Shown: positions 35,386-44,580 of the stretch, piece by piece
Position numbering within the stretch: position 1 is the first letter of the stretch
Layout: every line of letters starts with the position of its first letter
Assembly: GCF_027924605.1 (NCBI RefSeq)
Contig: NZ_AP027042.1
Coordinates: 186,001 to 250,000 of the forward strand
Origin: Dyella sp. GSA-30
Lineage (GTDB): Bacteria; Pseudomonadota; Gammaproteobacteria; Xanthomonadales; Rhodanobacteraceae
Direction: 5' to 3'
Length of the DNA stretch: 64,000 bases
Program-made: the position numbers and the translations under genes
Notes under the pieces: generated by a model
The model's input: only the letters and a program-made list of their open reading frames with translations
The model's database searches: none
What the model was told of the DNA's origin: nothing

Positions 35386-36024
35386 ATGCGTTACGGACTA
35401 TGGACCGCTGCTTTCGCCGCCTGCCTCCTCGCCGCCAGCACAAGCGCGGCCGATCTGCGGGTGACGCCGGTCAAGGGCAGCGACAAGGACGATGTCGCCG
35501 GCTACTACGACAACGGCAGCAAATTGCTCAAGGCGCTGGAATATCGAGACGCCGACGGCTCCTACCGCATCCTGGCCTTTGGCGGCAACGATCAAGGCCC
35601 GACGGTGGACGACAAAAGCTACGTCTCGCTGCATGCCTACGGCTTGCTGCAGGACCACGGCGGCTATATCACCCGATGGGAGATCAAGGACACCAATGGC
35701 ACCGCCCTGTGCGGCGTGCAGATGCTGACATCGCTGGTGAATGTAATCGACGCCGGCAATGGCGAGCCGCTGGTCGTCGTGCCGTACTGGATTGCCTGCG
35801 ACGGGCTCGACGGCACATCGGTCAAACTGATCATGGTCTACAAGGACCAGAAATACGCCATTCGCGGCAATCTGCCGAACCAGGACTCAGACACCCTTTG
35901 GCACAAGCCGGGCACCAACTTCGCGCAGTTGCCGCCGGCCGTGCAAAAGACCGCTGAAGCGTATTGGCAGAAAGTGGAGGCCGCCGCGAAGAAGGCTGCG
36001 GATTGGAGCGATCCGAGCCAGTAA
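35386..36024 (+). CDS. Secreted protein of unknown function
   Basis: 212 residues from the ATG at 35386 with AGGGGA upstream. The signal peptide ends near ASTSAA. The mature domain, beta-rich and acidic (VKGSDKDDVAGYYDNGSKLLKALEYRDADGSYRILAFGGNDQG, WEIKDTNGTALCGVQMLTSLVNVIDAGNGEPLVVVPYWIACDGLDGTSVKLIMVYKDQKYAIRG), has two Cys that may pair. A Lys-rich helix ends it. I do not recognise the family. It is divergent from aceE and converges on maeB with a 24-nt gap and no terminator. Confidence 0.75.
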   Translation: MRYGLWTAAFAACLLAASTSAADLRVTPVKGSDKDDVAGYYDNGSKLLKALEYRDADGSYRILAFGGNDQGPTVDDKSYVSLHAYGLLQDHGGYITRWEIKDTNGTALCGVQMLTSLVNVIDAGNGEPLVVVPYWIACDGLDGTSVKLIMVYKDQKYAIRGNLPNQDSDTLWHKPGTNFAQLPPAVQKTAEAYWQKVEAAAKKAADWSDPSQ

Positions 36025-36048
36025 CCAAGCGACGGCGACGTAACCTGC

Positions 36049-38334
36049 TCAGCCCTTCGACTGCGCCGCGCGAATCTGCGCATCCACCGCCGCGATCGCC
36101 GTCATGTTCACCACGCGACGCGGCGTCGAGGCCGGCGTCAAAATGTGCGCGGCCTTGTCCACGCCCATCAGGATCGGACCGATCGCCACACCGTCAGTCA
36201 TCACCCGAACCATGTTGTAGGTGATATTGGCGGCGTCGAGGTTGGGCATGACGAACAAATTGGCGCGGCCCGTCAGCGTGCTGTTCGGGAAAATCAGATG
36301 ACGCACGTTCTGATCCCAGGCGCTATCGGCCTGCATTTCGCCGTCCACTTCCAGTTTGGGCATGCGCTGGCGAAGGATCTGGTAGACCTTGCGCATCTTC
36401 TGCGCGCTCGGATTGTCGTGACTGCCGAAATTCGAATGCGACAGCAACGCCACCTTCGGTTCGATGCCGAACAGCTTGAGGCGATAGGTCGCCTGCAAGG
36501 TAGCCTCGGCGATCTGTTCGGCGGTCGGATCGAGCTGTACGTGCGTATCGAGGAAGAACCACGCGCCCTTGTCGTTGATCACGCCGGTCATCGCCGAGGT
36601 GCAGCTGACGCCCGGATCCAGGCCGAACACGCTGCGCATGTAACCGAGTTTCTTGTGATAACGCCCGACCAGGCCGCAGATCATCGCATCGGCTTCGCCA
36701 CGCTCGACCATGATCGAAGCAATCAACGAGGGACGCGAGCGCAGCAGGTTCTTCGCCGCTGCCGGCGATACGCCACGACGCTCGGTGAGCGCGTGATACT
36801 GCTGCCAGTAGTCATTGAAGCGCGGATCGTCGTTGATATTGGTCAACTCGAAATCCACGCCTTCGCGCATGCGCAGGCCCAGCCGCTGGATGCGCGTGTC
36901 GATCACGTCCGGGCGGCCGATCAGAATCGGGAAGGCCAGCTTCTCGTCGATCACCGTCTGCACGGCGCGCAATACCGTCTCTTCCTCGCCTTCGGAATAG
37001 ACCACGCGCTTGCGATCGGCGCGCGCTCGCTCGTACACCGGCTTCATGATCAGGCCAGTGCGATAGATGAATTGATCGAGCTTTTCGACATAGGCGTCCA
37101 TGTCGACGATCGGACGCGATGCCACGCCCGAGTCCATCGCCGCACGCGCGATCGCCGGCGCCAGCATCACCAGCAGACGCGGGTCGAACGGGCGCGGAAT
37201 CAGGTACTCCGGACCGAACGTCGGCACGTCGCCGCCATAGGCGCCGGCCAGATCGCCCGCTTCCATCCGCGCCAGCTCGGCGATGGCGCGCACGCAGGCG
37301 AGCTTCATCGCTTCATTGATGACCGTGGCGCCGACATCGAGCGCGCCGCGGAACAGGTACGGGAAGCACAAGGCGTTGTTGACCTGGTTCGGGTAATCCG
37401 AACGGCCTGTGGCGATAATGCAATCCGGGCGCACCTGCTTGGCGTCCTCGGGCAGGATTTCCGGCGACGGATTGGCCAGCGCCATGATGATCGGGCGCGG
37501 CGCCATGGTGGCAACCATCTCCGGCTTGAGGATGCCGCCGGCGGAAAGACCAAGGAAAATATCCACGCCGTCGACGATCTCGGCCAGCGAGCGCTTGGCC
37601 GTATCGCGCGCATAGCGCTGCTTGTCCGGATCCATGTTGTCACGGCCGGTGTAGAGCACACCGTCGCGATCGAAGCCAAGAATGTTTTCGGGCTTCAGGC
37701 CCAGCGCCACCAGCATGTCCAGGCAGGCGATGCCGGCCGCACCGACGCCGGTGGTCGCCAGCTTCACGTCGCCGATCTTCTTGCCGACCACTTCCAGCGC
37801 ATTGATGATCGCTGCGCCAACGATGATCGCCGTGCCGTGCTGGTCATCGTGGAAGACTGGAATCTTCATCCTTTCACGGAGCTTGCGCTCGACGATGAAG
37901 CACTCCGGCGCCTTGATGTCTTCCAGGTTGATGCCGCCGAAGGTCGGCTCCAGGCTGGCGATGATATCGACCAGCTTGTCCGGATCGTTTTCGTCGATCT
38001 CGATATCGAACACGTCGATACCGGCAAATTTCTGGAACAGCACACCCTTGCCTTCCATCACCGGCTTGCCGGCCAGCGGCCCGATATTGCCCAGGCCGAG
38101 CACCGCCGTGCCGTTGGTGATCACCGCCACCAGATTGCCGCGCGCGGTCAGCTCGCTGGCTTGCTGTGGATCTTCGACGATCGCCTCGCAGGCGTACGCC
38201 ACACCCGGCGAGTACGCCAGCGACAGATCGCGCTGCGTGACCATCGGCTTGGTGGCGGTAACTTTGATTTTGCCCGGACGCGGAAGGCGGTGATATTCGA
38301 GTGCTGCCTGCCTGAGATCGTCTGAGATGGCCAT
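36049..38334 (-). CDS. maeB: NADP-dependent malic enzyme MaeB (malic domain plus phosphotransacetylase-like domain)
   Basis: Oxidatively decarboxylates malate to pyruvate with NADP. It has 761 residues, like E. coli MaeB (759). The malic domain (about 1-425) has [54 protein letters not shown] (cofactor) and LANPSPEI. The C-terminal domain (about 430-761) resembles phosphotransacetylase but serves regulation by acetyl-CoA in this family ([23 protein letters not shown]). It yields pyruvate and NADPH, feeding the dehydrogenase encoded beside it. Start ATG at 38334. Confidence 0.96.
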   Translation of the reverse strand: MAISDDLRQAALEYHRLPRPGKIKVTATKPMVTQRDLSLAYSPGVAYACEAIVEDPQQASELTARGNLVAVITNGTAVLGLGNIGPLAGKPVMEGKGVLFQKFAGIDVFDIEIDENDPDKLVDIIASLEPTFGGINLEDIKAPECFIVERKLRERMKIPVFHDDQHGTAIIVGAAIINALEVVGKKIGDVKLATTGVGAAGIACLDMLVALGLKPENILGFDRDGVLYTGRDNMDPDKQRYARDTAKRSLAEIVDGVDIFLGLSAGGILKPEMVATMAPRPIIMALANPSPEILPEDAKQVRPDCIIATGRSDYPNQVNNALCFPYLFRGALDVGATVINEAMKLACVRAIAELARMEAGDLAGAYGGDVPTFGPEYLIPRPFDPRLLVMLAPAIARAAMDSGVASRPIVDMDAYVEKLDQFIYRTGLIMKPVYERARADRKRVVYSEGEEETVLRAVQTVIDEKLAFPILIGRPDVIDTRIQRLGLRMREGVDFELTNINDDPRFNDYWQQYHALTERRGVSPAAAKNLLRSRPSLIASIMVERGEADAMICGLVGRYHKKLGYMRSVFGLDPGVSCTSAMTGVINDKGAWFFLDTHVQLDPTAEQIAEATLQATYRLKLFGIEPKVALLSHSNFGSHDNPSAQKMRKVYQILRQRMPKLEVDGEMQADSAWDQNVRHLIFPNSTLTGRANLFVMPNLDAANITYNMVRVMTDGVAIGPILMGVDKAAHILTPASTPRRVVNMTAIAAVDAQIRAAQSKG

Positions 38335-38579
38335 CGGTGTCCTGCTCGAAAAGGATAAGAAGGGAAGTGGGCGGGGCTCAGCGAATGCCGGCCCGACAAG
38401 CCTTGGATGTTAACACCGTCGCCCCTTCGCGCCTTCGACATGACGCTGAATACGAGACATTCGAATCACTCGATATGTTTTCCGCACTGCAACAACACAA
38501 CTCGCCCACACGTCTACATCTGACCTCAAATGGATGCAGCGGCTCAATAGTCGGAAGGTGTGGGTTGCGCGCGGATGTC

Positions 38580-39851
38580 TTATAGCCCCAGCGAGATTTC
38601 CTCGGCCTGCACCTTGCCCATATGGATGCGGTTGACGAACAGCGAGAACGCCAGTTTGCCGGCCAAACCGTGCACGTGCTGCATCCACGGCGGCAGCCAG
38701 CGCGGCGGCAGGATCGCGCCGGACGCGAAGTGCGGCTCCAGGGTCATGACATCGTGCAAGGCCAGCTTGCCGGCAAACAGGTGCCGCAGCATGTCCATGC
38801 GACGCTGCTTCAACGCCCAGCGGAAGAAGGTATGCACGGCCAGCAAACCAGACAGGTACACATTGTCCTTAGCGAAAGCAGCGCCCCCGGTCAACGGCAC
38901 GCCACGAAATACGCGTTGTGCCGAATGGAAACTGTCGGCGGGCGACTGATCGAAAGCCTTGAAGTATTTGTACACCTCGACGAAGTCCGCGCCATTGAGG
39001 GCCATGTCGATCGCGATGATGCGCAGGCTGATGCGCTTGAGTCGCGCAATATCGATCGCGCCGGACATCAGCTCGGCAAATACGGCCAGGCCCTCCTGCG
39101 TTGCGGTGACACGCGGCGAGGTACGTGCCAGCGATGCCAGCAGCGGTTGCGCACGACCGTTGAGCGCAGTCAGCGAATGCACGAAGGCTTCGTGCGCCAA
39201 CAATTGATGGCGGTCATATTCGCTGAAGCGCGTGCCTCCGCGCAGGCGCACGCGCGTGGCGCCCGCCGCGGCCTTCGCGGTGAGTTCGTTGTCGACTTCG
39301 ACGCTGATGATGCCCGGGCCGAAAAAAGCGTCCAGCGTTCGTGAGAGGTCGGCGCTGAGGACTTCGGCCGAAATGTTCGCACTGATGTCGTCGTCTTCGA
39401 GATCGGCACCCAGCTCGTCGGCAAGCTCGACGAAATAATTGGCTGCGTCCAGGTTGCTGCGACTGCTGCCGGGAATCGAGTCGCCCGGTCGGCCGTACAA
39501 GGCGATGGACGGCTCGGTAACGCCCGCGGTACCGACCGCTTCGAGCATTTCCGCAGCAATACGCCAGGATTCGGCGGTGCGCTTGAGGTAATCGCCCAGC
39601 GGGTCGCCGTCATCGGCTTCGCGTTCGATCGCCTCCAGTTCGGCACGAGCCTCGGTCAGGTCCGGCCGCTGGTAGCTGACATCTGGAAGGGCGTAGTTGC
39701 CTTTGGTATAGGCGTCGATCATGCGGTCTTCGAGCGAGGCCGGCCAGGCCACGGTCGGCAGAATGCGAATACCCCGTACTGCCGCCAGCAGTCGCTGATC
39801 GAGGTCGGCATAACGCTGCAGTTCGGGAGCGACCTGATGATTTGCGTTCAT
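38580..39851 (-). CDS. QEGLA-motif protein (DUF1704; flavohemoglobin-expression-modulating family)
   Basis: 423 residues. The centre has the zinc-peptidase-like motif QLLAHEAFVHSLTALNG, then ATQEGLAVFAELMSGAIDIARL, the QEGLA motif that names the family. The eukaryotic relatives (KIAA0895/MATCAP) are tubulin tyrosine carboxypeptidases, so a metallopeptidase role is plausible; the bacterial substrate is unknown. Its start overlaps the stop of the upstream membrane protein by 4 nt (ATGA), coupling the two. Cytoplasmic; no signal peptide. Confidence 0.88.
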   Translation of the reverse strand: MNANHQVAPELQRYADLDQRLLAAVRGIRILPTVAWPASLEDRMIDAYTKGNYALPDVSYQRPDLTEARAELEAIEREADDGDPLGDYLKRTAESWRIAAEMLEAVGTAGVTEPSIALYGRPGDSIPGSSRSNLDAANYFVELADELGADLEDDDISANISAEVLSADLSRTLDAFFGPGIISVEVDNELTAKAAAGATRVRLRGGTRFSEYDRHQLLAHEAFVHSLTALNGRAQPLLASLARTSPRVTATQEGLAVFAELMSGAIDIARLKRISLRIIAIDMALNGADFVEVYKYFKAFDQSPADSFHSAQRVFRGVPLTGGAAFAKDNVYLSGLLAVHTFFRWALKQRRMDMLRHLFAGKLALHDVMTLEPHFASGAILPPRWLPPWMQHVHGLAGKLAFSLFVNRIHMGKVQAEEISLGL

Positions 39852-40333
39852 CGGCTGCCCCGGCGCAATGCCTCGATGCGATCGATCAACTCTTCGGCGA
39901 GAGGGTCGAGTCGGGTCATGCCCAGGAAACGTAACGACCTGCGGCGGCCAGCGGGGATAAAGTCGATGTCGCGCCCCAGGCGTGTGCTGTTGCGCAATCG
40001 CAGGCTGATCCGGCGCGGATTGATCGAACTGAATGAGTTGACGTTAATCACATCCGCCAACGATATCCGCAGATGCTCATCGCCTTTCTTGACGATCAGG
40101 TTATCGCCATCGAGTGTGACTTCGTCGACCAAGCCGCCGAGCAGCTGGCGAAACAGAAAGAACCCGAAGGCAAACATGAAGATCGGTATGACCACGATCA
40201 TCGGATCGAGCGAGCCCTGCCCCGTGTGCTCGCTAAAGAGCCCTGTGAAGACACCAAGGCCGACAAAGCCCAGCCAAACCACGGGAAACACCCACTTGTA
40301 GAAAAACGTCATGGATGAAGACAACCGACGCAT
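39848..40333 (-). CDS. Membrane protein with PH-like domain, unknown function
   Basis: 161 residues. Two hydrophobic segments (about 12-33 and 45-63) are followed by a beta-rich domain (VDEVTLDGDNLIVKKGDEHLRISLADVINVNSFSSINPRRISLRLR) of bacterial PH-domain appearance. The end is an acidic helix (DPLAEELIDRIEAL). An internal ATG (MTFFYKW, 40312) could be the true start. It is coupled to the QEGLA protein gene, which suggests they act together (inference). Confidence 0.8.
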   Translation of the reverse strand: MRRLSSSMTFFYKWVFPVVWLGFVGLGVFTGLFSEHTGQGSLDPMIVVIPIFMFAFGFFLFRQLLGGLVDEVTLDGDNLIVKKGDEHLRISLADVINVNSFSSINPRRISLRLRNSTRLGRDIDFIPAGRRRSLRFLGMTRLDPLAEELIDRIEALRRGSR

Positions 40334-40388
40334 CGAAGCCGCCTATCTGTTGATACACCGCCGATACTAGAACCAAATGCCTGCTTAA

Positions 40389-40460
40389 TTGTAGGAGCGA
40401 CTTCAGTCGCGACCGTGCGGCGCGAGGTGCTCCCGGTCGCGACTGAAGCCGCTCCTACAA
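40389..40460. repeat. REP pair, copy with opposite arrangement
   Basis: Forward element 40389-40414 and reverse element 40435-40460 of the same 26-bp REP family. They are arranged tail to tail compared with the other pairs. The right copy has CGCTCC preceded by GAAGC rather than GAAGT. It lies between the rsgA and membrane-protein genes on the same strand. Confidence 0.88.
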
Positions 40461-40484
40461 GCTAGCCGGGTTTTAGGGGGGCTC

Positions 40485-41540
40485 TCAATCGCGGTCGCGC
40501 GACCCACGTGGGCTATGCGGCCGCGCGGGCGGTCGCCCGCCGCGCTGGCGCCGCAGCCTTGCTTCGAGCGTGGCCGCCTGCTCTTCGCGCTCATCGCGCA
40601 GCTTCAAATAATTGCGCCAACGCTCGTGCGACAGCTCACCGCTGTCCAGCGCTGCCTGCACCGCGCAGCCAGGTTCACTGCCATGGCCGCAGTCGGCGAA
40701 GCGACAGGTCTCCGCGAGTTCTTCGATATCTGCGAAAAGATCGAGATTTTCATCGCCGGTGAGCTTGAGCTCGCGCATCCCGGGAGTGTCGATCAGGCAG
40801 CCACCACTGGGCAATTCCAGCAGTGCGCGATGCGTAGTGGTGTGGCGACCGCGGCTGTCGTGTTCGCGCACCGCATTGGTGGCCATGCGCTCGCTGCCCA
40901 GCAAGGTATTGGTCAACGTGGATTTGCCCGCACCTGACGAACCGACCAACACGGCGCTATCGCCCGGCTGCAGATACGGCATCAACACGGCCACACTGGC
41001 CGGGTCCTTGCCATTGATCGGGTGGACCGGCGTGCCGGCAGGCAGGCGCGAACGCAGGGCTTCGATCATCTCGGCGGCATCGTCGCGGGTATCGAGCTTG
41101 CTCAACAGCACGACCGGCTGCGCACCGGAGCCTTCGGTCAGCGACAGATACCGTTCGATACGTGCAGGATTGAAATCGCCATCGAGGCCGGTCAATACCA
41201 GGACGTAATCGATATTGGCGGCGATCGACTGACGCTCGTAGCGCTCGCCGGCAGCGGCACGCGACAACAGGGTGCGGCGCGGCAGCACGGTGACGATATG
41301 CGGCGGCTTGCCTTCTTCGATCTCGACAAAATCGCCCACGGCCGGGCGTTCGACCGGATCAAGATTGCGCTTGAGAAAATGCCCGGCCGGCTGCGCGCCG
41401 AACAGGTTCTCGCCATCGTGCAGTTCATAGCCCGCACGATGCTGCGCGACCACGCGGGCCAGCCGACGACCGTTGGTCGGCAAGGTGTCGCCCCGCCAGC
41501 CGATACGGCGCAGGCGCTCGATCGATTCGAAATCCGTCAT
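40485..41540 (-). CDS. rsgA: Ribosome small subunit-dependent GTPase A
   Basis: Assembly GTPase of the 30S subunit, 351 residues. It has an OB-fold N-terminus (VGDFVEIEEGKPPHIVTVLPRRTLLSRAA) and a circularly permuted GTPase domain in the order G4 LSKLD, G1 VGSSGAGKST and G3 DTPGMREL. The C-terminal zinc knuckle is CRFADCGHGSEPGC. The C-tail (RRQRGGRPPARPHSPRGSRDRD) is Arg/Pro-rich. The ATG at 41540 opens the frame. It stands alone. Confidence 0.95.
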   Translation of the reverse strand: MTDFESIERLRRIGWRGDTLPTNGRRLARVVAQHRAGYELHDGENLFGAQPAGHFLKRNLDPVERPAVGDFVEIEEGKPPHIVTVLPRRTLLSRAAAGERYERQSIAANIDYVLVLTGLDGDFNPARIERYLSLTEGSGAQPVVLLSKLDTRDDAAEMIEALRSRLPAGTPVHPINGKDPASVAVLMPYLQPGDSAVLVGSSGAGKSTLTNTLLGSERMATNAVREHDSRGRHTTTHRALLELPSGGCLIDTPGMRELKLTGDENLDLFADIEELAETCRFADCGHGSEPGCAVQAALDSGELSHERWRNYLKLRDEREEQAATLEARLRRQRGGRPPARPHSPRGSRDRD

Positions 41541-41724
41541 GGGTGCTGATTATGCCTGGGCCATGGGGTCGAAGGGCGATTGGCACGTCAGCCATAGACC
41601 ATGCAGTAAGGGGCGGTAAAGCCGTTTGTCGCGAGCCATCCCCCATTTGGTGCCTCGCACCAAACCACCCAACGCTGCTAGCATCCGGAGCGACATCAGC
41701 CTGACACATTAAGGACAACCAGCA

Positions 41725-42978
41725 GTGGCTTCGATCAAGCCCAGTGCGCACCTGGCGGACGTGCGCTATGAAATTCGCGGCGCATTGACCCGCCGCTCGC
41801 GCGAGCTCGAAGCCGCCGGGCTGCCGATCATCAAGCTCAATATCGGCAATCCAGGCCGTTACGGCTTCGAAACACCCGCCCATCTGCGCGACGCGATCGG
41901 CGCCCATCTGCGCGACAGCGAGGCCTATGGCCACGAGCAAGGCCAGGAGGAGGCGCGTGAGGCGATTGCCCGCCAGCAGCGTCAACGCGGCGCCCAGGGC
42001 GTGGAAATCGAGCGCATCTTTGTCGGCAACGGCGTCAGCGAACTGATCGACCTCAGCCTGCGCGCACTGCTTCAGCCCGGCGACGAAGTGCTGTTGCCGA
42101 GCCCGGACTACCCGCTGTGGAGCGCCGCCACCATCCTCAACGATGGCAAGCCGCGCTATTACCGCTGCCTGGCCGAAAACGGCCACCTGCCCGATCCGGC
42201 GGAAATCGAATCGCTGGTCACGCCGCGTACTCGCGCCCTGGTCCTGATCAATCCGAACAACCCGACCGGTGCGGTTTATCCGCGCCAATTGCTCGAGCAG
42301 ATCGTCGCCGTCGCGGCACGACACAATCTGTTGCTGCTCAGCGACGAGATTTACGACGAGATTCTTTACGACGGCACGACCTTTCAACCTTTGGCCGAGG
42401 TCGCCGGCGACCTGCCCTGCGTCAGCTTCGGCGGCTTGTCCAAGGTGCATCGCGCCTGCGGCTATCGGGTGGGCTGGATGAGCCTTTCGGGCGACCCGTC
42501 CCGTAGCGTCGACTATCGCGATGCGCTGCAATTGCTGGCCGCCTTGCGCCTGTGCGCCAATGTCACCGCGCAATGGGCGGTGCGTCCGGCGCTGGAAAGC
42601 GCAGCCACCATTGGCGCGTTGACCACGGAAGGCGGGCGTCTCCATGAAGCGCGGCGCGCGGTGCTCGAAGGCGTGGCGTCGAGCCAGTTCCTGGACCTGG
42701 TATCGCCGGCAGGTGCGCTTTATGCGTTCCCGCGCATTCGCGCCGATCGGCTGGCCGATTTCGACGACAACGCCTTCGCTCTGCGTCTGCTGGAAGAAGA
42801 GTCGGTGCTGGTCGTGCCCGGCAGCAGTTTCAATGTGCCGCACAGCCGCCATCTGCGCCTGACCCTGCTGCCGCCGCCGGATCAGTTGCGCGAAGTGTTC
42901 GTCCGCATCGAGCGCGTCCTCACACGCATGGCGACCGAACAGACACCGCACACCGTCGCCGCCGCAGCTGTCGCCTGA
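41725..42978 (+). CDS. alaA: Glutamate-pyruvate aminotransferase, AlaA type
   Basis: PLP enzyme making alanine from pyruvate and glutamate, 417 residues. The PLP lysine is K240 in FGGLSKVHRACGYRVGWM; the conserved blocks NIGNPGRYGFETP, VGNGVSELIDL, INPNNPTGAVYP and LLSDEIYDEI match class I aminotransferases of the AlaA subgroup. It starts at GTG (41725) with AAGGA 9 nt upstream. It is followed 6 nt on by an SGNH hydrolase gene, so both are likely one transcript. Confidence 0.92.
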   Translation: MASIKPSAHLADVRYEIRGALTRRSRELEAAGLPIIKLNIGNPGRYGFETPAHLRDAIGAHLRDSEAYGHEQGQEEAREAIARQQRQRGAQGVEIERIFVGNGVSELIDLSLRALLQPGDEVLLPSPDYPLWSAATILNDGKPRYYRCLAENGHLPDPAEIESLVTPRTRALVLINPNNPTGAVYPRQLLEQIVAVAARHNLLLLSDEIYDEILYDGTTFQPLAEVAGDLPCVSFGGLSKVHRACGYRVGWMSLSGDPSRSVDYRDALQLLAALRLCANVTAQWAVRPALESAATIGALTTEGGRLHEARRAVLEGVASSQFLDLVSPAGALYAFPRIRADRLADFDDNAFALRLLEEESVLVVPGSSFNVPHSRHLRLTLLPPPDQLREVFVRIERVLTRMATEQTPHTVAAAAVA

Positions 42979-42984
42979 CGTCAC

Positions 42985-43581
42985 GTGCGTTATCTCGCAC
43001 TAGGCGACTCCTACACGATCGGCGAAGGTGTCGCCGAAGCAGAGCGTTGGCCGGTCCAACTGGTGACGCGTCTGCGCCGTGAAGGCATCGCCATCGACGA
43101 AGCACAGATCGTTGCCACCACCGGCTGGACGACCGACGAACTGAGCGCGGCAATGGACGCCACCGTCTTTACGCCACCGTACGACCTGGTCAGCCTGCTG
43201 ATCGGCGTCAACAATCAGTATCGGGGGCGCAGTACCGACGAATATCGAGGCGAGTTCCAGCGCCTGCTGGACCGGGCTATCGAGCTGGCCGGCGAGCGCA
43301 GTGAACGAGTTTTCGTCCTGTCCATCCCCGATTGGGGCGCCACCGCTTTCGGCCAGCAATCCGGCCGCGACGTGGCGCAGATCGCCGATGAGCTGGATGC
43401 CTACAACGCCGCCGCGCGAGACCTGTGCGCTACCCGCAAGGTGGCCTGGGTGGATATCACCCCTTCGTCGCGTGCCTTCCCGGACCAGGTGGCGGATGAC
43501 GGACTGCACCCGTCGGGCGAGCAATACAGCCTCTGGGCGGCCGAAGCGTGGCCCGCCATCCAAGCGGCGCTGTACGTCTAA
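42985..43581 (+). CDS. SGNH/GDSL esterase, cytoplasmic
   Basis: 198 residues. It starts GTG-initiated with RYLALGDSYTIGEGVAEAERWPVQL (block I, nucleophile Ser), has LLIGVNNQYRG (block III, Asn) and SVDGLHPS-like block V DGLHPSGEQYSLWA (Asp-His). No signal peptide. It is coupled to alaA by only 6 nt. The substrate is unknown; lysophospholipase or arylesterase activity is common in the family. Confidence 0.9.
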   Translation: MRYLALGDSYTIGEGVAEAERWPVQLVTRLRREGIAIDEAQIVATTGWTTDELSAAMDATVFTPPYDLVSLLIGVNNQYRGRSTDEYRGEFQRLLDRAIELAGERSERVFVLSIPDWGATAFGQQSGRDVAQIADELDAYNAAARDLCATRKVAWVDITPSSRAFPDQVADDGLHPSGEQYSLWAAEAWPAIQAALYV

Positions 43582-43680
43582 AACACCCTGCACCGCAACA
43601 TGTTTGCAACCCATCCGCCATCGTGCGGAGACCAAGCATGGGCAGACTGGCATCCCGGTTAACCACCGGAGTCACGCGTC

Positions 43681-44538
43681 ATGGCGACCTACCACTGCCG
43701 CAGCGCTTTTATATCCGACGTCCATCTGGGTACACCCGACTGCAAGGCCGGCTACCTGCTCGACTTCCTGCGCCAACTGCGCTGCGAGAAGCTCTATCTC
43801 GTCGGCGACATCATCGACATGGAAGCCCTGGCGAAAAGGACCTGGTGGCACCCCGATCACGGCGCCGTCCTGGCCGAGGTGCTGGATATGGCCCGCCGAG
43901 GCGTCGAGGTGACCTATATCCCAGGCAACCACGATGCCCCGATGCGCGGCCTGGCCGGCCAATCCTTCGGCGGCGTCAGGATCGAACTGGATGCGATCCA
44001 CGAAGGTGCCGACGGCCGGCGCTACCGGGTCAGCCACGGCGACGAATTCGACCCCGAACAGATCGGCCGCACCTGGCTGATCCACCTGGGCGAGGTGATG
44101 CACCGCTTCATCTGCTGGACGAATCGCCGCGTGCACAAGATGCGGCAACGCATGGAACTGCCTTATCTGCCACTGTCGATCATCATCAAGTCGCACATCG
44201 GCAAGGCGCTGTCCTATATCCGCTCGTACGAAGAACGCGTCGCCGCCGATGCACGTGAGCGCGGCTTCGATGGTCATATCTGCGGCCACATCCATTTCGG
44301 CCATGTGCGTGCGATGGACGGCGTGCTCTATCTCAACGACGGCGACTGGGTCGAACACTGCACCGCCCTGGTCGAGGACGACACCGGTGCGATGGAGCTG
44401 CTGCATTGGAGCGAGCAGCCCGCTGCGCTGGGGCGTGCGAGCCGTGAAGTCGTGCTGCCTTCGCCGGGGGCTGGCTTAGCGCTGGCGCCGTTGGCGAATA
44501 TGAGGAAGGACCTGTCGGAGCTGCGCACCGCTGCGTAA
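43681..44538 (+). CDS. Metallophosphoesterase, UDP-2,3-diacylglucosamine diphosphatase (LpxH)-like
   Basis: 285 residues. Calcineurin-like metal motifs are ISDVHLGT, VGDIIDMEAL, PGNHDAPM, HGDEFD and ICGHIHFGH, in the order of the LpxH/COG2908 family, which hydrolyses UDP-diacylglucosamine to lipid X in lipid A synthesis. The C-terminus (SEQPAALGRASREVVLPSP) is low complexity. It may be a lineage-specific relative rather than the essential LpxH; a second lpxH elsewhere cannot be excluded. The ATG at 43681 follows GGAG about 10 nt upstream. Confidence 0.85.
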   Translation: MATYHCRSAFISDVHLGTPDCKAGYLLDFLRQLRCEKLYLVGDIIDMEALAKRTWWHPDHGAVLAEVLDMARRGVEVTYIPGNHDAPMRGLAGQSFGGVRIELDAIHEGADGRRYRVSHGDEFDPEQIGRTWLIHLGEVMHRFICWTNRRVHKMRQRMELPYLPLSIIIKSHIGKALSYIRSYEERVAADARERGFDGHICGHIHFGHVRAMDGVLYLNDGDWVEHCTALVEDDTGAMELLHWSEQPAALGRASREVVLPSPGAGLALAPLANMRKDLSELRTAA

Positions 44539-44580
44539 TGGTGTAGGGGGCGGGCGCTCCTGGAAGCTAGCGAGGCATGG

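Noticed and set aside
36145-38325. A 726-codon plus-strand open frame opposite maeB
   Set aside because: Antisense shadow; the minus-strand frame has complete malic-enzyme and phosphotransacetylase motifs.
41425-42984. A 519-codon minus-strand open frame opposite alaA
   Set aside because: The plus strand has an intact aminotransferase with PLP lysine; the opposite frame has no signature.
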